Source: Balneolaceae bacterium (GTDB lineage: Bacteria; Bacteroidota; Rhodothermia; Balneolales; Balneolaceae). From it: a stretch of 7,305 bases of DNA. The notes under the pieces were generated by a model that was not told the origin of the DNA, did no database searches, and saw nothing but the letters and a program-made list of their open reading frames with translations. The stretch covers positions 1 to 7,305 of the forward strand of contig SLGA01000102.1 of the NCBI GenBank assembly GCA_007123985.1, written 5' to 3'. The position numbers and the translations under genes were made by a program. This document shows, piece after piece, positions 1-6,048 of this stretch (position 1 is the first letter of the stretch; every line of letters starts with the position of its first letter).

Positions 1-419
1 ATCCTGCGAAGATGCCCCACATGATCATACGGTCCAAAATATTTACTGCCGTCTTTCACAACAGTTCGGGTAGGATAAACTCTGGGCTTTTCATCGTTTG
101 TGATGCAAATGTAGGGGTACGATTTATCATCACGGTACAGAATATTATATCTTGGCTGATGCTTTTTGATGAGCGTATTTTCAAGAATCAGTGCCTCTGC
201 CTCCGAATCGGTTACGATCACCTCAAGATCATGGATTTTTTTTACCATCACACGAATTCGACCATCATGACTTGCAGAATCCTGAAAGTAAGATCGAACC
301 CTATTTCTCAGTTTTTTTGCCTTTCCGATATAGAGATGATTTCCCCTAACATCTTTAAATTGATAGACACCGGGCTTGAACGGCAAATGTGCAACTTTTT
401 CCTCCAGAGATATCGACAT
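1..419 (-). CDS. uvrC: UvrABC excinuclease subunit C, N-terminal part (partial, runs off left edge)
   Basis: UvrC makes both incisions around a DNA lesion in nucleotide excision repair after UvrA/UvrB loading. Only the first 139 codons are present; the frame is open to base 1. The visible part is the GIY-YIG nuclease domain, which makes the 3' incision: GVY at residues 17-19, LYIGKAKKLRNRV at 29-41 with the YIG core and basic residues, and the conserved block EALILENTLIKKHQPRYN at about 75-92. KYFGPY at 126-131 is also typical of UvrC. The UvrB-binding (UVR), RNase H-like and HhH domains would lie beyond the window. The ATG at 419-417 is chosen because it gives the family-typical short lead-in before the nuclease motif, and an in-frame TGA lies upstream with no start codon between. 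The gene is divergent from the RluA-family gene. Recognition of the family is firm; integrity of the rest is unknown. Confidence 0.96.
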   Translation of the reverse strand, partial: MSISLEEKVAHLPFKPGVYQFKDVRGNHLYIGKAKKLRNRVRSYFQDSASHDGRIRVMVKKIHDLEVIVTDSEAEALILENTLIKKHQPRYNILYRDDKSYPYICITNDEKPRVYPTRTVVKDGSKYFGPYDHVGHLRR

Positions 420-476
420 ATATTCTATGTTTGTGGATATACGATTATCGAGACATTTTTTAGATAGTTTCTTTCA
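420..476. promoter_or_regulatory. Short divergent promoter region between uvrC and the RluA-family gene
   Basis: Fifty-seven bases separate the two divergent ATG codons, so promoters for both genes must lie here or inside the opposite gene. On the plus strand a TTGTGG at 431-436 and an AT-rich TAGATAG at 461-467 could form a loose Bacteroidota-type pair, but neither matches the TAnnTTTG consensus well. No Shine-Dalgarno sequence is seen on either side. Assigned by position rather than by a strong motif. Confidence 0.3.
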
Positions 477-1184
477 ATGAATGCAGAAACCAAATTTACG
501 GGTACAAAACCAAATATAGAGATTGTTTTTGAGGACAATCATCTGCTAGCGATAAATAAACCGGCGGGTGTGCTCTCCCAGGAAGATCGAACCGGTAGAC
601 CGGACGTTCTGACACTGTGCAAAGAGTACATCAAAAAAGAGTATAACAAGCCTGGTAATGTATTTCTTGGGCTGCTTCACCGTCTGGATCAGCCAGTTTC
701 CGGTATTATGTTACTTGCAAAAACTTCGAAAGCAGCATCCAGAGTTAGTGAACAAATTCGAATGCGAACCATTCAAAAAACCTATCTTGCCGCAGTCTCA
801 GGTAAAGTACCTCAAAATGGTTCACTGAAACACCACCTTCAAAAAGATAAATCACTAAACAAAGTTTCAGTAGTTGATAAACCTACAAAAACTTCCAAAT
901 CAGCCGAGTTAACCTACAAAAGACTGGATTTTGCCAACAATGTCTCGCTTATTAAAGTTAACCTGATTACCGGTCGTGCACATCAAATTCGGGTGCAATT
1001 TTCTCATATTGGGTTCCCTCTGCTCGGTGATAAAAAATACGGAAGTGCACATCCCGGTCTTATTGCCTTACACGCTTACACACTGAAAGTTACTCATCCC
1101 ACTCTCAAGAATGAGTTAATACTTACATCTCTCCCGGATAAAATTTTGCCCTGGAGCCAATTTAGGCTATTATTTCAAGGCTAA
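477..1184 (+). CDS. RluA-family RNA pseudouridine synthase
   Basis: The enzyme isomerises specific uridines in rRNA or tRNA to pseudouridine. The 235-residue protein is the catalytic domain alone. Family motifs appear in order: an opening strand and NKPAGVLS at about 27-34; the catalytic motif HRLDQPVSGIMLLAK at 68-82, with Asp71 as the expected nucleophile; KTYLA at 101-105; GRAHQIRVQ at 166-174; and LGDKKYG at 183-189. There is no N-terminal S4 RNA-binding domain, unlike RluC and RluD, so it resembles the short RluA/TruC-like members. The exact target uridine cannot be assigned from sequence, so no gene symbol is given. The ATG at 477 places about 16 residues before the first conserved strand, which is normal. 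The gene stands alone on its strand, divergent from uvrC and followed by a 150-base gap. Confidence 0.93.
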   Translation: MNAETKFTGTKPNIEIVFEDNHLLAINKPAGVLSQEDRTGRPDVLTLCKEYIKKEYNKPGNVFLGLLHRLDQPVSGIMLLAKTSKAASRVSEQIRMRTIQKTYLAAVSGKVPQNGSLKHHLQKDKSLNKVSVVDKPTKTSKSAELTYKRLDFANNVSLIKVNLITGRAHQIRVQFSHIGFPLLGDKKYGSAHPGLIALHAYTLKVTHPTLKNELILTSLPDKILPWSQFRLLFQG

Positions 1185-1334
1185 TTTACGTGCCATCAAT
1201 ACATTGTATTGCTGCGATAATTCATAATTGAGCACTGAATTTCTGAATGGTTTGTGAACCGGTTTTGTTTTTTTCATAATAATTAGACAAATCTTCTGAA
1301 TATTATTTTTTACATTTTGCGAAACTAAATTTCA
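1185..1334. other. 150-base gap with short inverted repeats upstream of the anti-sigma-like gene
   Basis: No coding potential or RNA gene is seen. The gap holds an inverted repeat AATACA-T-TGTATT at 1198-1210 (6-base arms, 1-base centre), AATTCA/TGAATT arms at 1219-1224 and 1236-1241, and an 8-base palindrome AACCGGTT at 1257-1264. TACATTTTG at 1311-1319 is close to the Bacteroidota -7 box TAnnTTTG, with one extra T, and could start a very short leader for the gene at 1335. No terminator with a U-tract follows the RluA-family gene. AT-rich DNA makes short repeats common, so a regulatory role is only possible. Confidence 0.35.
1198..1210. repeat. 13-base inverted repeat AATACA-T-TGTATT
   Basis: Perfect 6-base arms around a single central T, 14 bases after the stop codon of the RluA-family gene and about 125 bases before the next start. 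The form is compatible with a dimeric regulator's site, but nothing identifies a binding protein, and a match this short may be chance in AT-rich DNA. Confidence 0.3.
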
Positions 1335-2234
1335 ATGAACAGAAAGAAAGCATTAGAAATACTACCGGCCATTGTGGATAACGAAGCAAGCTCAGATGAG
1401 CAGGTTGCTTTCTTTGATTTTATTGAACATGATGAGACTGTTCGAAAAGAGTACGAAGAAGCCCTAAAAATAAAACAACTTTTAAAAACCAAGTACAAGC
1501 GAGTTCAGACGCCGGAACATCTCGCTAATCGCATCAACAAAATAATCGCCGCTCTGGAAGAGCAAACTACTGATGAAGAGACAAAAATATACAATTTACC
1601 ATCTGAGACCAGTACCAAAACACACTCTGATCACTCCACCAAACGCAGCGTAAGCTTCGGAAGTTTATTCCGGTATTTGGCTGCTGCCGCAGTTATTCTC
1701 TTTTTCACACTTGTAACCATCCAGCTACTCGACAGAACAGCCTCATATGAAGATAGTTTAGCAGGTCTTGTTGTTGAAAATATTGCAGCAGAACATTTTA
1801 TAAAGAGCAGCGGCCAGTTAATTGAACCACACTTCGGAACTCACTCCGTTACCGATGCTGAACAGTATTTACTGAACCATTTTGGCATGGTAATCACGGT
1901 TCCGAATATAACAGGAGCTCAGTTTGAAGGGATTGTAATGGCCGATTTTATAGAAGGTTTTCAAACACCTTTGCTTGAATACACCCAGCCAGAAATTAAC
2001 GAAACAATCTATCTCTTTGCATTTGATATGGATAAAGTTCTCGAATCAAATGCCCTCAAGCGGCATCATGAGGCTGTTGCTGCATGCAATACAGATCATG
2101 ATTTTTTTGTAGCGGAAATTGATCAACATCATGTTGTATCGTGGCTTTGGAATAATACGTGGTACTCAGCTATTTCGAATCACAACGGCTATGATCTTGC
2201 CGGACTTGTTGAGCCTTTGCAGTACAATCGATAA
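1335..2234 (+). CDS. Putative single-pass membrane anti-sigma factor (orphan)
   Basis: The 299-residue protein has three parts. The cytoplasmic N-terminus (1-75) is helical and starts with a segment like the anti-sigma N-terminal domain (PAIVDNEASSDEQ at 11-23, then a charged helix with 'EHDETVRKEYEEA'). A polar, Ser/Thr-rich linker covers about 76-108. One strong hydrophobic segment at about 111-132 is the probable membrane span. The outer domain (133-299) contains GIVMADFIEGFQTPLLEY near 199-216, a predicted strand ETIYLFAF at 223-230, and HHVVSWLWNNTWYSAIS at 265-281; this order resembles the extracytoplasmic part of transmembrane anti-sigma factors. The usual HxxxCxxC zinc motif is absent: the only Cys is C251, in the outer domain. 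No sigma factor gene lies beside it. Topology and the N-terminal resemblance are visible; the function is inferred. It converges on rmuC with 2 bases between stop codons. The ATG at 1335 has no Shine-Dalgarno sequence. Confidence 0.6.
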   Translation: MNRKKALEILPAIVDNEASSDEQVAFFDFIEHDETVRKEYEEALKIKQLLKTKYKRVQTPEHLANRINKIIAALEEQTTDEETKIYNLPSETSTKTHSDHSTKRSVSFGSLFRYLAAAAVILFFTLVTIQLLDRTASYEDSLAGLVVENIAAEHFIKSSGQLIEPHFGTHSVTDAEQYLLNHFGMVITVPNITGAQFEGIVMADFIEGFQTPLLEYTQPEINETIYLFAFDMDKVLESNALKRHHEAVAACNTDHDFFVAEIDQHHVVSWLWNNTWYSAISNHNGYDLAGLVEPLQYNR

Positions 2235-2236
2235 GT

Positions 2237-3529
2237 TTACTCTTCTTTAAACTCCTCAAGCGCAGGATTTACAATTTCAGTCTGAAGTTTTTTTGACGCA
2301 TTTGCTCCAAGTTCCCGAAGTTTTTCTGCCTGTCCAACGAGATTTCCTGCCCCCTCAGAAAGCTGATTCATTGCGGAATCATATGCCTGTTCTGTCTGAC
2401 GAATCCTTTTTCCAACATCCTTCAGATTATCTACAAAACCAACAAATTTATCATACAGTAGCCCGCCGCGCCGGGCTATTTCCATTGCATTTCTGTTCTG
2501 ATATTCTTGTTTCCAAACATTTTCGATGGTTGCCAGTGTTGCCAGCAGTGTGGTTGGACTCACGATGATAATGTTTCTCTCAAAAGCCTCATTATAAAGA
2601 TCAGGATCATTTTGCATAGCTACGCTGAACGCCGGTTCAATCGGGATAAACATCAAAACAAAATCTGGGCTATTGAATCCATGAATTTGTTCATAATTTT
2701 TTGAGCTCAAACCCTTCACATGCGCCCTTAAAGATGTAATATGCTGTTTCAGTACTTTCTGCAACTCTTCGGCATCATCAGATGATGAATAACGCTCATA
2801 TGCCGTTAATGATACTTTTGAGTCAATAATCAATTTCTTGTCGTCAGGCAGACTTACAATAACATCCGGCTGTAAACGCCGGCCATCCTCTGTGGTAGAG
2901 CTCTCCTGAGTAGTATATTCAAACCCTTTTCTAAGGCCCGATTTTTCAAGTATTCGTTGCAGAATAACTTCACCCCAGTTACCCTGTTGTTTGGTATCAC
3001 CCTTGAGTGCTTTTGTCAGATTTTTGGCTTCATCACTCATTTTTTGGTTCATCTCCTGCAACATTTTCAGGTGTTGATCGAGTGCACTTCTGCCCTTTAA
3101 ATCTTCGCGATGCGTTTCTTCCACTCTCTTTTGAAACTCAGAAATTTTTTCACCTAAGGGTTTCAGTATCTGATCGAGTTTTTCCCTGTTCTGTTCAGTG
3201 AATTTCTTTGATTTCTCCTCTAAAATTTCATTCGCAAGGTTTTTGAACTCAAGCCGAAACTGTTCCTGAAGTGTTTGAAGGTCCTGCTTTTGTTCATCAA
3301 GACGTTCTTTCAGGTGATTCAAATCTGCACTCTTCAGTGTGAGCTCTTTTTCAGCCCCATTTGCTCTTGCGGATTCATTTTCAAGTTTTACCTGACTTTC
3401 ACTTAATGAAGATGTTAGATTTGAAATTCTCTCCTCAAGTTTCGCCTCTTTTGCCCTGGAAAAGAAATAGGCCAGTACAAATCCAAAAATGAATAAAAGT
3501 AGTGCAATTCCAATCTCAGTCAATCCCAT
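2237..3529 (-). CDS. rmuC: DNA recombination protein RmuC family, membrane-anchored
   Basis: RmuC proteins limit rearrangement at inverted repeats in E. coli; their conserved domain is predicted to have a PD-(D/E)XK nuclease-like fold, but the biochemical activity is not settled. The 430-residue protein starts with a membrane anchor (about 5-23, rich in Ile/Leu/Phe), followed by a long charged coiled-coil region (about 26-175, heptad-like Leu with many Glu/Lys). The RmuC core follows: GNWGEVILQRILEKSG at 183-198; QPDVIVSLPDDKKLIIDSKV at 220-239, holding the candidate Asp222, Asp236 and Lys238 triad; FIPIEPAF at 294-301; and VSPTTLLATL at 323-332. A helical C-terminal tail ends at 430. Length and order fit the family. 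The ATG at 3529 puts the hydrophobic anchor right at the N-terminus. The gene lies downstream of dnaJ with a 107-base gap, so it probably has its own promoter. Confidence 0.95.
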   Translation of the reverse strand: MGLTEIGIALLLFIFGFVLAYFFSRAKEAKLEERISNLTSSLSESQVKLENESARANGAEKELTLKSADLNHLKERLDEQKQDLQTLQEQFRLEFKNLANEILEEKSKKFTEQNREKLDQILKPLGEKISEFQKRVEETHREDLKGRSALDQHLKMLQEMNQKMSDEAKNLTKALKGDTKQQGNWGEVILQRILEKSGLRKGFEYTTQESSTTEDGRRLQPDVIVSLPDDKKLIIDSKVSLTAYERYSSSDDAEELQKVLKQHITSLRAHVKGLSSKNYEQIHGFNSPDFVLMFIPIEPAFSVAMQNDPDLYNEAFERNIIIVSPTTLLATLATIENVWKQEYQNRNAMEIARRGGLLYDKFVGFVDNLKDVGKRIRQTEQAYDSAMNQLSEGAGNLVGQAEKLRELGANASKKLQTEIVNPALEEFKEE

Positions 3530-3542
3530 AATGATTCGTTTG

Positions 3543-3562
3543 TTTGATTAATTCGAATCAAA
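3543..3562 (-). promoter_or_regulatory. 20-base inverted repeat overlapping a -7-like box upstream of rmuC
   Basis: On the minus strand the arms are TTTGATT and AATCAAA, seven matched bases each, around a 6-base centre. The repeat lies 13 bases upstream of the rmuC ATG. A TATTTTG at 3565-3559 (minus strand), near the TAnnTTTG -7 consensus but one base short, overlaps the outer arm. A repressor site over the promoter or a small leader hairpin are both possible. A second, smaller inverted repeat, GTGAC/GTCAC, lies at 3576-3592. The repeats are visible; the regulatory role is inferred. Confidence 0.35.
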
Positions 3563-3618
3563 ATACGGGATATGAGTGACAGATACAGTCACCCCCTTTG
3601 GATAAATACTCAAAGAGG

Positions 3619-3646
3619 CTTCAGCAGAAAATGCGTTCAGCTGAAG
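3619..3646 (-). terminator. Weak hairpin at the 3' end of dnaJ
   Basis: On the minus strand, CTTCAGC (3646-3640) can pair with GCTGAAG (3625-3619) across a 14-base loop; the dnaJ stop codon (3639-3637) falls inside the loop. No run of T follows (CCTCTTTGAG), so it lacks the mark of an intrinsic terminator. The stretch also contains a 10-base palindrome TTCAGCTGAA (3636-3645). It may slow decay or termination may be elsewhere; support is weak. Confidence 0.2.
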
Positions 3647-4803
3647 ACATCTTTAATTTTTGAAAAGAAGCTTTTTTCACGCTTTTTGGCACTGGCAGGA
3701 TCAAAATGGTCTTCACCCCTCAGAGCTTCAATATGTTTTCTCTCTTCTGATGTGAGGTCTTTCGGTATGTACACATTCATTTTTATGAACTGATCACCCA
3801 CGCCGGAGTTGTTCAATCCTTTAATACCCCGCTCTCGCATTCTCAGCAATTTACCGGGCTGAGTACCTGCCTCTATTTTCACTTTTGCTTTACCCTTAAG
3901 CGTGGGCACTTCAACATCGGTACCAAGGATCGCATCGGGTATACTGATAAGCAAATCGTAGTAAATGTCGTTGCCATCTCTTTCAAAATGTTTGTGATCT
4001 TTCTCCTCAATCAGGACAATCAGATCACCGGTTTCTCCGCCGCGTACACCGGCATTTCCTTGCCTGCGTAATGTTATGTAGTTCCCATTTGCAACACCAG
4101 AAGGTATATTTATTTTGATCTTTTCATCACTCTTGTACCTTCCCTCACCCGAACATTTTGAGCATTTGTTGCGAATAATGCGCCCCTCACCACGACAGTT
4201 ATGGCAAGGCTGTACATTTACGAACTGGCCAAACATGGTTCGGGAAACCTGCCGAACTTCTCCCATACCGTTACATGTAGAGCAAGTCTCAAAATCAGCT
4301 TCTGTCTCTGCACCGGTTCCGCTACAAGAATCACATTTGATGTGTTTTTTCACCTTCAGTGTTTTTTCCACACCTTCCGCAATTTCTTCAAGTGTGAGAG
4401 CAACACGCAATTTCATGTCGCCTCCTGTTTGGCCTGCCCCTCTTCTTCTGCGCGACTGAGACCTGCCTCCGAAGGCATCTCCGCCAAAGAAATCTCCACC
4501 AAAAATATCACTGAAGTGGCTGAAAATATCTTCGAAATTTGCACTTCCAAAATCGGATCCGCCACCAAAACCACCGCCATTCATACCTGCATGTCCGTAC
4601 TGGTCATAGCGTTGTCTCTTTTGCGGGTCCCTTAGAACATCATACGCTTCAGATGCTTCCTTAAATTTCTTCTCTGCATTTTCATCCCCCTTATTTCGGT
4701 CGGGATGATATTTCATCGCTAGTTTTCTGTATGCTTTTTTCAGCTCGGTTTCACCGGCATTTTTATCTACACCTAAAACTTCGTAGTAGTCGCGTTTTGA
4801 CAT
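3637..4803 (-). CDS. dnaJ: Type I (class A) J-domain co-chaperone DnaJ
   Basis: DnaJ delivers unfolded clients to DnaK and stimulates its ATPase in the cytoplasm. The 388-residue protein has the full class A layout. The J-domain spans about 4-70 with the DnaK-contacting HPD at 33-35 and the [10 protein letters not shown] end at 61-70. A Gly/Phe-rich linker covers about 71-113, followed by a basic SRRRRG patch. The zinc domain carries all four CxxCxGxG repeats (C157/C160, C174/C177, C200/C203, C214/C217). The client-binding beta domains follow (IPSGVANG at 233-240, [16 protein letters not shown] at 289-304), then the C-terminal dimerisation region and a basic tail. No key residue is missing. 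The ATG at 4803 starts nine bases after the grpE stop, so the two genes are almost certainly co-transcribed. dnaK is not in the window. Confidence 0.98.
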   Translation of the reverse strand: MSKRDYYEVLGVDKNAGETELKKAYRKLAMKYHPDRNKGDENAEKKFKEASEAYDVLRDPQKRQRYDQYGHAGMNGGGFGGGSDFGSANFEDIFSHFSDIFGGDFFGGDAFGGRSQSRRRRGAGQTGGDMKLRVALTLEEIAEGVEKTLKVKKHIKCDSCSGTGAETEADFETCSTCNGMGEVRQVSRTMFGQFVNVQPCHNCRGEGRIIRNKCSKCSGEGRYKSDEKIKINIPSGVANGNYITLRRQGNAGVRGGETGDLIVLIEEKDHKHFERDGNDIYYDLLISIPDAILGTDVEVPTLKGKAKVKIEAGTQPGKLLRMRERGIKGLNNSGVGDQFIKMNVYIPKDLTSEERKHIEALRGEDHFDPASAKKREKSFFSKIKDVFS

Positions 4804-4812
4804 GAATTTATA

Positions 4813-5373
4813 TTATTCGCTTACAATTACTTTTGCATGGCGCAGGGTTTTTTCACCCATTAAATAGCCATTTTCTATTACCTGAAGTACCGTACCACTT
4901 TCCACATCGTCTTCCTCAGCTTTTTGGATAAGCATGGCATCGTGAATGTTCACATCGAATGGAACACCGGCTTCATCGATCCTTGTAACACCATTTTTTT
5001 CAAGAACTGTATCGAATTTATTAAGGATCATTTTTACCCCGTCCAGATAGGGTGAGTCGGGATTATTCTTTTCCATCATATCCAGGGTGCGCACAAGGTC
5101 ATCACTAACGGGCAGGAAATCTTCTATAGCTGCTTCTTTTGCAAATCGGTAAATCTGCTCACGTTCACGCTGAAGTCTCTTTTTCATATTTTCCATCTCA
5201 GCCGCTTTTCTGAGATGAGTTTCCTTCATATTTGATATCTCCTGATTGAGTTCTTCAATTCGCTTTTGTTGATCTTCCAGGAGCGAATTCATTTCCTGAT
5301 TCTCGTTCTCTGAAGGCTCTTGCAGATCCACATCTTCATTTTGAGCCTTTTTATCTTTTGATTTTACACTCAT
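4813..5373 (-). CDS. grpE: Nucleotide exchange factor GrpE
   Basis: GrpE releases ADP from DnaK and so resets the chaperone cycle. The 186-residue length is normal. An acidic, disordered N-terminus (1-30) is followed by a long coiled-coil helix (about 31-85, with AAEMENMKKRLQREREQ at 57-73). Next come the short helices of the dimer bundle (about 85-128), then the beta domain that enters the DnaK cleft: PFDVNIHDAM at 138-147 and the family signature VIENGYLMGEKTLRHAKVIVSE, positions 165-186. The usual FDPNxHEA motif reads FDVNIHDA here, a mild change. The ATG at 5373 lies upstream of the acidic segment with no Shine-Dalgarno sequence. It is the first gene of the grpE-dnaJ pair; the VOC gene upstream on the same strand is 100 bases away. 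Confidence 0.97.
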   Translation of the reverse strand: MSVKSKDKKAQNEDVDLQEPSENENQEMNSLLEDQQKRIEELNQEISNMKETHLRKAAEMENMKKRLQREREQIYRFAKEAAIEDFLPVSDDLVRTLDMMEKNNPDSPYLDGVKMILNKFDTVLEKNGVTRIDEAGVPFDVNIHDAMLIQKAEEDDVESGTVLQVIENGYLMGEKTLRHAKVIVSE

Positions 5374-5473
5374 TGCTACTTTTACGTCTTAAATAAATTT
5401 CTGTTTATTTCTTTGATGCTAACTACAGCAAATAACATGCCACACCAAGATAAATGACAATGTTACGCCTGAA
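5374..5473 (-). promoter_or_regulatory. Gap upstream of grpE; likely promoter location, no CIRCE element
   Basis: This 100-base AT-rich gap should hold the grpE-dnaJ promoter if the pair is not read through from the VOC gene. A minus-strand TATCTTGG at 5452-5445 is one base from the Bacteroidota -7 box. I looked for the HrcA operator (TTAGCACTC-N9-GAGTGCTAA) and did not find it; only a 4-base TGCT/AGCA inverted match occurs around 5416-5429. No sigma-32-like -35/-10 pair is evident. Confidence 0.3.
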
Positions 5474-5860
5474 TTAGTTTTCTGATTCGAAGAAAAACTC
5501 GATCAGGTTTCCGTCCGGATCGGATGCAAAAACAAACCGTCCTTTTTTTCTGTTTGCCGGTCCGCTGAGAATCGTTACCTCTTTGTCGCGAAGATATTTT
5601 GCCATCTCATCCACTTCATCTGCAGAATTGAGATAAAAACCGATATGATCTACCCGAAAATCTCTTGAGTTGGGATCGTAACTTGTCTCCGCTTCAACAA
5701 TTACAAGGGTATCTTCTTTACCAATTTTATAAACGGCCATGCTTTGGCCCATGGTTCGAACAAGTTCAAATCCAAGAATTTCACCGTAAAATTCCTTTGA
5801 TCGTTCAATTCTATTCACACGAATGGTCATGTGATTGATACCGGTTGGTTTAAAATTCAT
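5474..5860 (-). CDS. VOC-superfamily (glyoxalase/bleomycin-resistance fold) protein
   Basis: Members of this superfamily use a divalent metal in a paired beta-alpha-beta-beta-beta fold to act on small molecules, for example glyoxalase I, dioxygenases and thiol transferases. The 128-residue protein has two VOC modules: INHMTIRV at 8-15 with FYGEILGFEL at 24-33, and VDHIGFYL at 70-77 with DPDGNLIEFFFE at 114-125. Candidate metal ligands are His10, Glu56 (in LVIVEAE), His72 and Glu121; this spacing is close to that of E. coli glyoxalase I (H5, E56, H74, E122). Glyoxalase I activity is thus possible but not shown, since many VOC enzymes share these positions. The ATG at 5860 gives the standard short lead to the first strand. 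It is upstream of grpE on the same strand, with a 100-base gap that argues for independent transcription. Confidence 0.85.
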   Translation of the reverse strand: MNFKPTGINHMTIRVNRIERSKEFYGEILGFELVRTMGQSMAVYKIGKEDTLVIVEAETSYDPNSRDFRVDHIGFYLNSADEVDEMAKYLRDKEVTILSGPANRKKGRFVFASDPDGNLIEFFFESEN

Positions 5861-6048
5861 ATTGTTTGGATAATTTTTTGCGTTTCGGTTTCCTCTTGGT
5901 CACTGGTAATTAAGAATCTGTTGTTTTTTTCCAGAGCATTATAAACTACAAGTTTTCCTGCTATCTTTGTACTTCAAAACCTGAAAACTTTATTTCGGCT
6001 GTTTTTCCATTACTGTTAACCTTGACTTGTAATTAAAACCATTCTGTT
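5861..6048. promoter_or_regulatory. Divergent regulatory region between the VOC gene and rsmI
   Basis: This 188-base AT-rich region has no open frame of note on either strand. It holds the plus-strand TATCTTTG box at 5962-5969 described separately. On the minus strand a TTATAATG (5944-5937) resembles a sigma-70 -10 hexamer, and could serve the VOC gene about 75 bases downstream, but no matching upstream element is seen. No strong hairpin or riboswitch-like layout was found by eye. Confidence 0.4.
5962..5969 (+). promoter_or_regulatory. Bacteroidota-type -7 box (TATCTTTG) for rsmI-lnt
   Basis: TATCTTTG is an exact match to the TAnnTTTG -7 consensus of the Bacteroidota primary sigma factor, and its flank (CTATCTTTGTAC) looks like typical promoters of that phylum. 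No clear TTG -33 element sits 17-23 bases upstream. Transcription starting a few bases after 5969 would give a leader of roughly 70-75 bases before the rsmI TTG start. Confidence 0.5.

Noticed and set aside
12..467. Plus-strand open frame of 151 codons
   Set aside because: It is antisense to uvrC, whose protein has clear GIY-YIG motifs; the plus-strand translation shows no domain-like pattern.
2293..3201. Three plus-strand open frames (91, 65 and 64 codons)
   Set aside because: They are antisense to well-conserved parts of rmuC and have no supporting motif.
3572..3793. Plus-strand open frame of 73 codons
   Set aside because: Most of it is antisense to the dnaJ C-terminus and no start context or motif supports it.
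4115..4635. Two overlapping plus-strand open frames of 114 and 144 codons
   Set aside because: Both are antisense to dnaJ; the stretch codes for the zinc-finger and Gly/Phe regions on the minus strand, and the composition explains the lack of stops.
5416..5429. Possible CIRCE remnant (TGCT/AGCA) upstream of grpE
   Set aside because: Arms match for only 4 bases and the spacing and sequence differ from TTAGCACTC-N9-GAGTGCTAA.
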